DNA of 64,000 nucleotides from Branchipolynoe longqiensis (taxonomy: Eukaryota > Annelida > Polychaeta > Phyllodocida > Polynoidae), in assembly GCA_030323885.1 (NCBI GenBank), contig CM059193.1:90225825-90289824 (forward strand), read 5' to 3'. The position numbers and the translations under genes are program-made. The notes beneath the pieces are model-generated. The model had not been told where the DNA came from and did no database searches. It saw only the letters and a list, made by a program, of their open reading frames with translations. Positions 21,269-32,342 of this stretch are shown here, one piece after another (the stretch's first letter is position 1; each line of letters opens with the position of its first letter).

Positions 21269-21358
21269 CAGCCAATTAGAGCTGTTCTTTTTTATTGCGA
21301 ATGGCGGACCCCATAAGGGGTGGCCATTTGCAATCGAAAAGAACAGTTCTGATTGGCT
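21269..21358. mobile_element. Short hairpin element, copy 2
   Basis: The same palindrome again 18 bases downstream (CAGCCAATTAGAGCTGTTCT ... AGAACAGTTCTGATTGGCT), with the tip changed to GGACCCCATAAGGGG. Substitutions in the two arms are mostly different from copy 1, so the copies are not a fresh duplication. Confidence 0.75.
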
Positions 21359-22189
21359 CAAATTATGGAAAAATCCCATCCAATACGTCCATTATTTTAT
21401 TTGGTACTTTCTTGTTCAGACATAGTTACACATATATATGTATCTTTTGCACAGATTAAAGTGCTTGAAGTATATTTTTAATTTATCTACATCGACGTCT
21501 GTTTACATCACACAATATCAGGACTTAAAGAATGGGAAACTATTTCTGTAAGGGTATGCTCAATATGGGACAGTGGTCACCTGTTTTTTCTCATTTCCTC
21601 GCTGTGGACCCTTCTCAATCTGACAGCAGATGGCACTACATGATTTTGAACATGGCGAAATTCAGGTCGTTGGTTGTTGGAGTTTTACATCCTAGCAACA
21701 TCTAAGGACATATCAGGACTGGGTCGAAATTGAAGATAACGCTGGTGAGACAGTGGGCCAGTTACACTAGGCAGAACGCATTGGCGAGCTAGTTATTTTT
21801 GTTGGTAATACTTTTTTGTCTGATGTGATTAACGACTCACCATTTATTTACGGTCACTTGTCACGGATGATTTACTGCACGCCATTTATCTCGAAATAAG
21901 TTTTTGTTTTTGTGTGGTTTTGTTTGGTCCACCTAATCACCCATCCATTCCGCCTCTTCCCCCCCCCTGGTTTCTCCCTCCCACCCCCTGCGAAAAAAAG
22001 GCCATGCTCGCTCATCGCAAAGAAATTAAAATATGATGACTAAATACATGGAGTTCAATTGTTTTAGCTTGTAATTTAATCTGATGAGGAGAACATAAAA
22101 TGATGCACTGGAACTATCTTGTCATTCATGAGATGCCATGACATGCTCTCACAGTGAGTGATGTGGAAGACGGATGAGTGCAGGCCAGT
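21359..22189. other. Unassigned DNA with SINE-A tail fragment
   Basis: A minus-strand SINE-A 3' end lies at about 21666-21730 (GTTGGTTGTTGGAGTTTTAC, GCAACATCTAAGGACATATC). The rest is AT-rich with a C run at 21961-21968; the last part (22095-22190) may be a diverged edge of the array that follows. Confidence 0.5.
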
Positions 22190-23268
22190 AGGCGCCTTGT
22201 CCTTCATTAAGACTGTCTCATAGTCGGCGACAATCTGATGAAATAATGGAGACACATTCAATAGATGCATTGTCCTTCATTAAGACTGTTTCATAGTAGG
22301 TGACAACCTGATGAAAGAATGGACCCACAACTGATACATACCTTGTCCTTCATTAAGACCGCCTCATGATAGGTGACAATCTGCTGAAATAATGGACACT
22401 CAACCAATATGCTCCTGGTAGGCGTCACTCTGAATACGCAGCCAATAGACACCTTGTCCTCCATTAAGGCCGCCTCACAATAGGTGACAATATGAGTACA
22501 GAATGTACACACAACCAATAGGTGCATTGTTCTGTATTAAAACCTCCTCATGGTATGCGGCAATCTGATGAAAGGATGCTGACACTCTGACAAAAGAATG
22601 GATAGACAGTCAATCGGCACCTTGTCCTTCGTTAAGACTGCCTCATGGTAGGTGACAATGTGACAAAAGAATGGACACACATCCAATAGGTGCATTATCC
22701 TTCATTAAGACTGCCTCATGGTAGGCGACAATCTGAGTATATAATGGACACACATATAATAGGTGCATTGTCCTTCATTAAGACATCCTCACGATAGGTG
22801 ACAATCTGAGTACAGAATGGACAAGAAGACAGTAGGCGCATTCTCCTTCATTAAGTCTGCCTCATGGTAAGGGACAATCTGAGTAAAGAATGGGCATGCA
22901 TACAATAGGAGCCTTGCCCTTCACTAAGGGTGCCTCATCCTAGGTGCCAATCTGAGTACAGAATAGGCACGCATACAATAGGCGGCATGCCCTTCATTAA
23001 GACTGCCTCATGGTAGGTGACACTCTGAGTACAGAATGGGCAGACAGACAATATGCACCTTTTTCCATCATTAAGACTGCGTCATGGTAGGCGACAATCC
23101 GAATAGAGAATGGACATGCAGACAATTGGCGCATTGTCCTTCACTAAGACATCCTCATGGTAGGCGAAAATTTGACCATAGAATGAAAAAACAAACCATA
23201 GGCACATTGTCCTTCATTAAGACTGTCTCATGTGGCAGGCGACAATCTGATGAAAGAATGAACATGCA
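22190..23268. repeat. Tandem array, unit about 72-80 bp
   Basis: The unit contains CCTTGTCCTTCATTAAGACT, GCCTCATGGTAGGTGACAAT, CTGAGTACAGAATGGACACA and CAATAGG. CTTCATTAAG-like anchors appear about 14 times, near 22201, 22272, 22350, 22458, 22530, 22626, 22700, 22770, 22850, 22920, 22995, 23070, 23140 and 23210. Units are 80-90 percent alike by eye. The kernel is shared with 12655-13410. Confidence 0.85.
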
Positions 23269-23480
23269 GGTTAAAACAAGTATTTACACAGGATCGACGC
23301 AAGATACAGCTGGCTTGCTGGCCCGTTGGTAAGTTCCTCAATTTATATACACAAGAAAATCTTTGAGAGCTACAGTGGAATCTAAAATTGGAAGTGTTGG
23401 GGGTCGTCAGCTCAGCAGGAAGTTTTCAAAATATATCACTCCATTACCATTCATCCAGTTCATCTATCGCAGAAAACAAG

Positions 23481-23810
23481 ACAGGGTGCCCGAATGACTA
23501 GAGCATCCGTCTCCTGTTTTGGGAGATCGGGGGATACCCATGAGTGTGTGGGTTCGAAGCCTGGTCGAGTCAAACCAATGACTTAACAATGTAAACGTGT
23601 CGCTTCCTAGCCTGTCACTTGGCATTATTAGGATAGGGCAAGGACTGGTTGGTCAGGATAATGTGACTGAGTGGGATATCAGGTCATGGTGATGGTGGAT
23701 TGGTTTTCCAATGGGGCAGCACTAAAAAGTGTGCACTGTCACAAGTCGGTAACCGGCCTGATATGACCTGAGATGTTGCTAGGACATACAACAACAACAA
23801 ACAAGCAATC
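23481..23810 (+). repeat. SINE-A with candidate target-site duplication
   Basis: Head CAGGGTGCCCGAATGACTAG, B box GTGGGTTCGAAGCCTGG, body and 3' end (GATATGACCTGAGATGTTGC, AGGACATACAACAACAAC). Flanking ATCTATCGCAGAA (23462-23474) and ATCTATCGAAGAA (23808-23820) look like a 13-bp target duplication with one change. Confidence 0.85.
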
Positions 23811-23929
23811 TATCGAAGAACGGTTAAATTTGTATAGATAATTCACTAACATACACAACAAGGAGTCTAACCTACCAGAAACACTGGGTCATGAGCCCAG
23901 GGTGTGATGGGGGAGGCGGTAGGGGAGTG

Positions 23930-24139
23930 TGATGATGGCACGGACTGTGTGGAAGGCATTATCTTTCCTCTAGATGAAATCAAAGCCAGGCTGGTTTCAA
24001 AATAACACACCTTAATATTAGAAGCTTTATTAACAAAATGGACATATTCAGAGTTGATATGCCATGGTCAAATATAGACATATTCACAGTCTCTGAAACT
24101 TGGCTAACAAAAAACACTAAAGATAAGCTTGCTTCTATT
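23930..24139 (+). pseudogene. Split LINE, part 1: start of endonuclease
   Basis: Reads KITHLNIRSFINKMDIF and NIDIFTVSETWLTKNTKDKL, the N-terminus of an APE-type endonuclease (LNIRS motif with catalytic Asn position, then SETW with catalytic Glu). It stops at LASI where the DIRS element begins at 24140 and resumes at 28115 with NGYQLPRADR. The start is set where protein-like sequence begins; the true 5' end of the LINE is not certain. Confidence 0.8.
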
Positions 24140-24372
24140 GATGCGCGGCAAGGAAGGAAGAGAAGGTGGGGGTGGAAGGAAAGGCACTTTATTAGTGCCT
24201 CGACAGGGCAACAGGGTATCAACAACATAACAAGGCGAGATGCAAGAGGATCAGGTAGAAGCAAGGAAAGGATATACAAATGTCAATGAGCAAATTACCT
24301 TATATGTCAGAGGGCTCAGAAGGAGCCGAGGATAAATAAACTTAGGGACTAGCAGGAGCTCAGAGGGAGCTT

Positions 24373-24536
24373 TCAGTGTTCATCCGAGGGGTGCGCCGAG
24401 GAGCCCTCCACCAAAATGGAGGAGAGGGCTCGAGGGGCGGCCGAGGGGGCGAGGCGGGTCACATAGGCATGAGCCACCTCCGAAGTCCAGGTCCCCTGCG
24501 CCATGATGTCGGGCAGAGGGACCCCTAGAAGCCGGG
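24373..24536 (-). pseudogene. Tyrosine recombinase C-terminal remnant
   Basis: In another frame from RNase H, the minus strand reads GVPLPDIMAQGTWTSEVAHA then YVTRLAP and ends at a stop near 24373. The G-P-x-x-I-x-x-x-GTW-S-(x)-AY pattern matches the end of DIRS tyrosine recombinases, with the nucleophile Tyr in AYV. The upstream part carrying the catalytic Arg and HxxR should need several hundred more codons and is not present between here and RNase H, so most of the gene is deleted. Function is inferred from the pattern only. Confidence 0.6.
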
Positions 24537-26682
24537 ATGGAAGGGGAAGTCGTCATGGGTGGGCCAGACGTACTCAAGCCCGAGGCGGTCCACCTTGGCC
24601 CGCACCACCTTGTCCCAGAGACCGGCGAGGTGGGCGCGGCTGAGGGCGTCTGCGAGGACGAGGTTGGCCCCGGGCTTGTGGACGACTGCTATGGTGAAAG
24701 AGCCTGTGGCGGCAAGGAGCCAAAGCTCCTGGGCGCACGTCCCGAGGGTAGGGTCATGGGCGCGGCCGGACTCGAGGGAGGCAGCGGAGGCCATGTTATC
24801 GGTGTTGATAACCACGGTCGCCCCAGCGACATCATCTGGGAGGAGGCAGCGGAGGGTGACCACAAGGTTCACCGCCTCCAGCTTGTTGATGGCCGGGAAC
24901 CGCGCCCGGAAGGCCGAGGAGTACCCTCAGGCATAGCCCCGAGGAGCCGGGTCATGAACTTCCGGGCGGGGAGCACGCAGCTGCTGACGTGGTTGAGGTG
25001 CCCGAGGAGCCCGAGGAGGCTCTGGAGGTCACAGCGTCTGAGGGCGGGGTGGGCGATGCGGGCCTCGCAGTCAACGATGAGGTCCTCGATCTTGTCGGGG
25101 GCGATGCGGATGGTCATCGCCTCACTGTCGAGGCCGAACCCGAGCCACATGAGGCGGTCAGCGGGGGGATGACACTTTCCGGCCTGGCACGCCCTCGGGT
25201 AGGAGCCCTCGACATAGACGAGGGCGTGGAAGCCCTCGCGCCGGAGGATCCAGGCCACCACCGCAGTGACACGCACACACGCCACGCCTCAGGAGCGGCA
25301 CCCGAAGGGCAGGCCGAGATCAACATAAGTCAGGCCGTCGAGGCAGATGCCATACAGGGGGCAGGAGAGGGGGTCGGCCCGGATCAGGCGGTAGGCGCGG
25401 GAGATGTCGGCCATCCAGACGTAGGCCCCTGGGCCTCGTTGATCAGTCTGTAGCCTACGTCGGCGACACAGGGGAGTTTGTAAGTGTGGGGCTTCCCGAG
25501 GTACTCCCGGTGGGGGATGCCAGCATTGACGCTAGCACCAGGGGGGAAGGATAGGTCCACGATGACCCGCCTCTTGCCCGGGTCCGACTTGGGGCGGGTC
25601 ATCATGGGGGAGACCTGAGTCCAGGGGGTGAAGGGAAGGACGGTGAAGGGGCCCGCAAGGGTGCCGAGGGCGAGCTCCATGCTGATGAAGTCCGGTATGT
25701 GGGGGAGGTTCTCGGGGGCCTCGCGGGGGTTGGAGAAGGTGGGGCGAGGGGGGGTAGAGGCGGAGTAGTTAGAGGGGAAGCCAAACTCCAGGAGGTCGAG
25801 TATGGCGGGGTCGGGGTAGTCGTGAAGGCGGGCGCGCCATTCGGGGATATGGAGGCCAGAGGGGAGGGGGATGCGGGCGGCCACAAAATTAGGGAGGCCC
25901 GCTTCCCGGAGAGCTGCGTAGGTGGTGGTGAAGCTAGGGTAGCAGGCCCACGCCTCGCCGGAGGTGTGGGGCCAGGTGGAGAGGATGGTGTGGCGGTACT
26001 GGGCGGGGGAGGGGCCGCAGGAGGGGGCAGCGGGGAGGGTATCTTGGATCTGGTGGTCCACGACATCGGCGATGGGTTCGCCAAGGGTGTCGGTGGGAGT
26101 AGGGTGGTGGTTGGATGGGGTGGGGGAGGAGGTGCGGTGAGGGTCGGAGAGGGGGTCAGCGAAGTCGTCAGGGCTGGGGTGGTCGGGGGGCGGGGGAGGG
26201 TCGTGCGGGGTAAGGAAGGCGGGGGAGATGTGGAGGTCGGTGGTTGTGGTGTCTGCAGGTGCAGGGCTGGACGCCTGGCAGCCGGCGTGATGGTCGGCGG
26301 CTGTGATGTCTAGGGAGGGTTTGTGGTCAGTGTGGGCGGTGTCTGGGACCTGAGGGGTGGGGTGATTGTCCCCGGCTGTGTCCTGGGTGTTGTGGGTGGA
26401 GAGGCTGGGGCTGTGGTGGTCAGCGCTTAGAACTCCATGCTTGGGCCGCATGTGTGGGGAGCCGTTGGTGCTCCTTGCGGTCCGGGGCCGGTGGGTTTCC
26501 GGCTGCAGGTCGGTGGCTTTTGCTGGGCGAGCGGGGTCGGTGGTAGTCATGGGGTTGTCGGTGGTAGTCGTGGGGTTGGCAGGGGTGTAGGTGGTGCGCT
26601 GGTTATGGCCCTCCGGGCCGGGCGGGGGGGGGGGGGACGGCAGATAAAAAATCTGCCGAGGCGGCATGGGTCGGGCACGCAC
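24525..26682 (-). pseudogene. DIRS reverse transcriptase-RNase H polyprotein (broken)
   Basis: The N-terminal half (26682-25384) has a long proline/threonine-rich leader, then IPLPSGLHIPEWRARLHDYP, SPMMTRPKSDPGKRRVIVDL and PPGASVNAGIPHREYLGKP, the opening RT motifs of DIRS elements. A frameshift near 25400 moves the frame; the second part reads VAWILRREGFHALVYVEGSY, where the expected Y-x-D-D is Y-V-E-G, so both catalytic Asp are lost. The thumb region (LLGLLGHLNHVSS) and RNase H follow (INTDNMASAASLESG, FTIAVVHKPGANLVLADALS) to a stop at about 24525. High GC and low-complexity leader differ from all neighbours. Confidence 0.8.
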
Positions 26683-26733
26683 GGGCTCGTTTGGACATGC
26701 ATACGGCCTCGCTGTGCATGGTGAGTACCTTCC

Positions 26734-27799
26734 TCACGTTAGCACAGGAGGATTTGTGTGCCACTGTCTGGCCCCCGCCTCACCATGGGCCTCCCTGACG
26801 GCGGCCCGGTCGCATGAGGTGGGCTCGTGGTTCCAGGTGGTGCAGGGGGCCCCGTGAGCTTCTCGGCTATAGGTGACATGGGTGTCGGCTTGGGTCCGGG
26901 GCTCGGGTCGGGCTCGGGCGGTGTCTGTGGCTCGGGAGGCTGGGCTTGGGTGGCGGTGGGCATGGTGAGGACCTCCATCCTCACCATATTTATTGCGATA
27001 GGGTCGTGCCAACCATGTAAATATGGTCTCGGAGTAGCGGCGGACGGTAGGCCATGGATATATGAGATTGTCTCGGAGCACTGTGAGGGCGTGGTGGTTA
27101 AGGCCTGGGAGGGAGTGGGCCGGGAAGACCGGGTGGGTCGCGAGCGTGCGGAGGGCCAGGCTGTACTCGTCTTTGGAGGCCTCCCCTCTCTTGACAGGCT
27201 TCCTCTCGGCACCTCTCTCAACGAGTTCGGAGGGGAAGATATAGCTGGGCGATATACCTTTTCGCCTGCCCGCATGCTGCGCCTTGGCGGATGTGAGGAT
27301 CTCCCTCACGGCGTCGGCTGCGGAGGTCGGGGTGTGGGCGGCGGCATCCTGGTAGTAGGCGGGAGGCGTGGGAGCAGGAGTCCGGGGTGGCAGTTGGCAG
27401 TTGGGAGGCGTGACAAGTGAACCGCTCATATTGGGGGTGAAACGCCCCGGGCAGGGGCGGCTGGGGCGGGGGCAGAGGCAGAGCCCCCCCGAATGCATGT
27501 GCTGCCAGTGCCTGCGGGGTGCTGTAGGCCGGATGAGCCATCGCGGGGGCGGACGTTGTCTCCTCGGGCACGGGCGTGTCACAGCAGTCCAGGGTGTCAA
27601 GCCAGGAGGCGAGGCGCTCCAGGGCCCGGACGGTGGCCTGCATCGTCGCCTCGACACCGGCGGCCCAGTCGGCCGAGGTGCGAGTGAGGCAGACGGGGGG
27701 CGAGCAAGGGGCGGAGGATGGAGGCGAGCCGGCCTCCGACGTCCTTTGCGCGGCTCTCCGGGCTCAGCGGCGTCCCTTTCCTTTTCTGCTGCCTGGCAT
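26734..27799 (-). pseudogene. DIRS Gag-like protein (frameshifted)
   Basis: Two overlapping frames form one protein. The N-terminal part (from about 27643) reads MQATVRALERLASWLDTLDC and a proline-rich stretch to about 27430; the C-terminal part is in the other frame: AQHAGRRKGISPSYIFPSEL, VERGAERKPVKRGEASKDEY, SLALRTLATHPVFPAHSLPG and NLIYPWPTVRRYSETIFTWL. The latter block is what I recognise as the conserved domain upstream of RT in DIRS elements. It would be the nucleocapsid-like RNA-binding partner. Confidence 0.65.
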
Positions 27800-28114
27800 G
27801 ATGGCTGAGAGGTTGTCTGTCCGTACCGGTGATAGGCCCGAGGTGGCAGGCCCTAGGGTAATGCGTCTGCCATGGAGCAGGGGTCCGGGAGGCACCAGGT
27901 ATGTCCCAAAGAAAAGAGCTTGAGAGTGGAGGGCGGCAGGAGGGCAAATGGCTGAAGGAGGCCGGGCAAGCGGTTTATAAGGGAAAGGAGGCGGGGAGGT
28001 GAGAAAGCCGGGAGGGGAGAGCGCGGAGGGGAGAAAGCCAAGGAACGGATGACAGGGAAGGTGAGAAAGTGGCGCGGCTGGGAGAGGGGGGGGCCTCCTC
28101 CCTCGCCTCGCATC

Positions 28115-30275
28115 AAACATTACGACCAATGGATACCAGTTACCAAGAGCAGATAGGACCACCAAACTACCTAATGGAAAGACTAAGATAGGGGTTTTAG
28201 CAATATACTGCAAATAAAAAATTGATGTGAATGATGAGACATTGAAGCGCCTAAACCTATCTAACTCCACAATTGAAGCACAGTGGGTTAATTAAATGAG
28301 ACAACTGTAAGCGCATCCTACTAGGGAATATATATAGGATGCCTAATGGCAGCCTAAATACTGCATTATACTTATTAACCAACTGTTTGGACCAGATACC
28401 AGACTTAGACAAAATAGAGACACTGGTCATGGGAGATTTTAATGCAGATACAGCAGATCCAAGTGCATAGACAGCTACAAGAGTTAGTAATTTTGCAGTT
28501 TCATAGGGATCGGAACTGGTCATCAAATCTGGCACTAGAATAACTGGGAAAAGCACACCGATTCTAGACCTAGCCTTCACACACATGAAATACTGAACCA
28601 ATACAGGGGTAATTAATTATAATATAAGCCAATGCTAGGGGTCAAATAGCGTTCTGCGGTAGAACTTACAGTCAATGCTCTACTGATAACTACTGTGAAC
28701 CTCTAAGGCAGGAACCAATTGAAAACAGTCTCCAAACACAGGATCCTAATGCATGTTGGCAACTATTATCAGATAGAATAACACCAGTAGCAAAGAACCA
28801 TGCACCTATGCTACTCTATAAGGTTAAAGAACATTGTCCCAATTGGTTATCTAATGAAATCTTAGAGCTACAGAAAAATACAGATTACTTTGCACACAAA
28901 TTTGAACATGCTGACAACCCTGAAGATAAATTCATAGCCAAATAGCTAAAGAATAAAGCAATGGCAGCCTACATAGGTGCAAGGGCCAAGTTTCTTAAAA
29001 CAGGTATAATTATGAATAAAAATAACTCCAGGAAAGCATGGAGGGTAATTAATGATATAGCTCCAGCACCTGCACATACAGTGGGAAATCTAACCGATGA
29101 ATTGACTGGGGATAAAATACCTAGGGGAGAGTTAGCAACTTTCATAAATAACTTCTTTGTTGACATTGGTGAAAAACTAACAAATCAATTAGAGGATATA
29201 CCACTGAATGACAATGGCATTAGGGCTACAATACCTAAGTTCCAGGCTCATCAAAGAACCCATGCTATCACTGGCTACTGCATTCACATATCTAACTAAT
29301 CTAATTATTTATACAGGTATCTACCCAGATGTATGGGAACGGGCAATGATAGTGCCAATCCCAAAAACATTGAACCCTAAAACGCGTAATCAACTAAGAC
29401 CTATATCACTTGTTCCAATACCAGGCAAAAGAGTAGAGCAACTAATCCATGAATCAAATAAGAGCATTTGTTTAAAGTACAGGTTACCTAGAAAGTGAGC
29501 AAAATGGTTTCAGGAGGAACCACTCCACAACCAAAGCAGTGGCATGTGTGCTAGACACACTAATGACACAGATGGATCAAGGAAGATTATATATTGCTGT
29601 CTTCATAGACTTTTGTAAAGCATTTGATACTGTAGACCATCAACTTTCAATAGAAAAAGTGGCAAATAATGGTCTGGGCACAGGGACAACTAAACTGTGA
29701 AACAATTACCTACTAAGTATATTCGGCTTGCAGGGGTTGATTCATCACTGAGAGTAGTGAAGACAGCGGTACCACAAGGATCTACCCTGGGCCCACTATT
29801 ATTCTTAATCTACATTGACAACCTCCCACTAGAACTTGAAAAAGTAAAGGGAAGCATATCTGCTGATGATGTGGCACTGGTAGCTACAGACGCTGATTTA
29901 AAAGTAGCTGAAACCAAAATGCATCATGATTTATATAGAGGAAACCGTTGGAAAAAGGAAAATAAACTGTCAATAAATATTATCAAAACTAAATATATAA
30001 TATTTGCAACTAAAACTAAATGTTCCAGCTCACCAATTGTCAGTATACAAATAGGAGAGTGTATACGTGAGGAGGCTCTAAGTTATAAATATTTAGGTAC
30101 TACACTTGACCCTACACTGTCAGGAACCAATCAATTAAATATGATTAATATATCATTGGCAGCTAAGATGAAGGCCTTCAGGAAAATAAGGCATTATATG
30201 AGTGCATAGACTGCTCTTCTATTGTACAAAATCACAATACTGCCCATCATTGATTATAATGACATAATATATAAT
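28115..30275 (+). pseudogene. Split LINE, part 2: rest of endonuclease and reverse transcriptase
   Basis: Resumes with NGYQLPRADRTTKLPNGKTK and GVLAIYCK, then (with stops) a GDFNAD block near 28434. The linker frame at 28961-29299 and RT motifs follow: GIYPDVWERAMIVPIPKT, RPISLVPIPGKR, FIDFCKAFDTVDH near 29605, AVPQGSTLGPLLFLIYIDN at 29766, and SADD instead of YADD at 29857. The C-terminal part (YLGTTLDPTLSGTNQLN, RKIRHYMSA) runs to LLYKITILPIIDYNDIIYN, where a CR1-like element interrupts. Many stops: dead. Confidence 0.85.
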
Positions 30276-32342
30276 AGTATTATTATTATTTTATTTATTA
30301 TTATTATCCTCTTCTTTGATGCAGGATTCTGGTAACATATACAAAGCTTGGAGCTCTCAGCTCTAGTGGTATGCAGCCTCAAAATCACACAGGAATGTTT
30401 CTCTAGCCCGAGCCCTGTCCAGCGCATTCTTGAATTGATTTATGGTGGCTGCTTCCACCGCTTCTTCCGGTAGCTCATTCCACATGCTTATCACTCGCTG
30501 TGAAAAGAAGGCCCCCTCTGAGTGAGCTGTTGTACCTTGGCTTGAAAAGCTTCTTGGAGTGACCTCTGTATGCGTCTGAATAGCAAGGCATCATCCACAT
30601 TATACTCAGCATTCAGGAAATTCCACATGTTGATCATGTCCCCACAAAATCTTCTGTATGTGAGGCTTGGCAACTTGAGTCTCCTGAGTCTGTCTGGATA
30701 ACTATGGTCCTTCAGATGTGGCACTAGCTTAGATAACCTTCTCTGAACAGCTTCAATGGATTTACTATCCTGCTTCAACATTGGGTGCCATATAATGACT
30801 CCATACTCTAGTATTGGACGTACTTGGCTCTTGTACAAAGTTATCAGGATCTTTTCATCCAAGTATTTGAAGCTTCTGTGAATCATTCCCACAATCTTAT
30901 TAGCTTTGAATACAGTTTTCTGTATGTGCTGGGAGAAACTTAGCCTATTGTCTGCAAATACTCCTAAATCTTTCTCTACCTCAAGCTCTTCGAGATTTAG
31001 TGGCTGGCCAGTAGAATTATCATGCATTTCCAGTAGGTCCTTTGGCAGATCAGCACAGTCTTTCGTGGAATTCACAGTTCTGTAGATCTTTGCGTCATCC
31101 GCAAATAGTTTTATCCCACATGATACGATCTCTGGCAGGTCAGTGGTGAAAATGACAAACAGAATAGGGCCCAGGATGCTCCCTTGAGGTATCCCACTGA
31201 GAACCTCTTTGAAGGAGAATTTACTGCCATTTACTACGACTTACTGTTTCCTTCCAGTCAAAAGACTTTGGATCTATCTCAGAGTATTTCCTTAGATGCC
31301 ATAGTTTTGTAACTTGGTAGCTAGCCTCTGGTGGGGACAGTATTGAATGCCTTCATGAAATCTAAGTATATAGTATCTAGTGATTCCCCCCTATCCAATG
31401 CATTAGTCCATATTTCCAAAGTTTCTAGTAGCCTCGTAACTGTTGATTTATTTGGTGGAGACCCATGCTGGTGGTCCGACATCAATTTTTTCTCTAGCAT
31501 ATGGCTGAGCATGTGCTCTCTGATGATAGTTTCCATTACTTTGTAAACTATAGATGTGAGACTTACTGGCCTATAATTTGCTGGAGAATGCCGGTTTTCC
31601 TTTTTGAAAATTGGGATAACATTTGCTATTTTCCATTCGTTGGGTAGGCAACCAGATTCAAATGAATTATTGAACATTATAGCAAGTGGTTTTGCAAGCA
31701 CCACACTCAACTCCTTCAGCACTTTTGGATGTGCTCCGTCATGTCCAGGTGATTTACCTGTTTTGAGTTTGTCCAGCTATTTTTTAACAATGTCTATTTT
31801 TTAACAATAGCACCTCAGGTAAGTCCTTCACCAATTTGCATTTCTGTACTAGGGGTAATATGTTAACATCCTCTCTAGTGAAAACTCCCGAGAAATAATT
31901 ATTTAATACCTCTGCTTTATCAATATCCTTTGAAGCTAGGCTCCCACCTGGTTGTTCCAGTTCATCTATTCCACTCTTGGTTTCATCTTAGAGTTTATAT
32001 ATGCCCAAAATGATTATGGATTATCCTTGGCTTCTTGGGCAATGAATTTCTCAAAGTTTCTTGTAGCTTTAGATGACTTCCATCGTACCTGGTTTCTGAA
32101 TTTGGCATATATTTTGTGTTCATCAGAGCTTCTTGTGGCTGAGTATTTCCTCCAAGCTTGTTGTTTGAGTATGACTTTGGTAGACACTTCTTTGTTCATC
32201 CACAGTGGCCTGGTTCTTGCATCCGGATGGATTGTCTTTGTCGATATGTGTTTCCGCACTGCTTCTTCCAGCTTTTGTGATAACTCACCCCAGCATTCCT
32301 GCATACTATTATCTTGGAAATGGCTGTTCCAATTGATGTCAA
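30276..32342 (-). pseudogene. CR1-like LINE fragment inserted in the LINE
   Basis: Coding strand minus. From 32340 down: DINWNSHFQDNSMQECWGEL, then PLWMNKEVSTKVILKQQAWR (the linker typical of CR1), RT motifs (LPNEWKIANVIPIFKK, NYRPVSLTSIVYKVME, LDFMKAFNTVPTR), then GIPQGSILGPILFVIF and LFADDAKIYR, and the C-terminus YLDEKILITLYKSQVRPILE, LPSLTYRRFCGDMINMWN. Its 3' end is an (ATA)n/(TAT)n tail at 30276-30309. The endonuclease is absent, so it is 5'-truncated. Frames are broken near 31100 and 31320. Confidence 0.88.

Larger units (their letters stand above)
24140..28114 (-). mobile_element. DIRS-type tyrosine-recombinase retrotransposon, internally deleted
   Basis: A GC-rich 4-kb block with coding strand minus, inside an AT-rich LINE. 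Its two ends are imperfect inverted repeats: GATGCGCGGCAAGGAAGGAA at the left, and complement GATGCGAGGCGAGGGAGGAG at the right. It holds, in transcription order, a Gag-like protein, a DIRS-type reverse transcriptase with RNase H, and the last part of a tyrosine recombinase. DIRS elements insert by recombination and make no target duplication, and none is seen. The sharp change in base composition at both joints supports the boundaries. Confidence 0.8.

Noticed and set aside
24537..27947. Many long GC-rich plus-strand frames (up to 211 codons)
   Set aside because: They are shadows of the minus-strand DIRS proteins, which have recognisable motifs.
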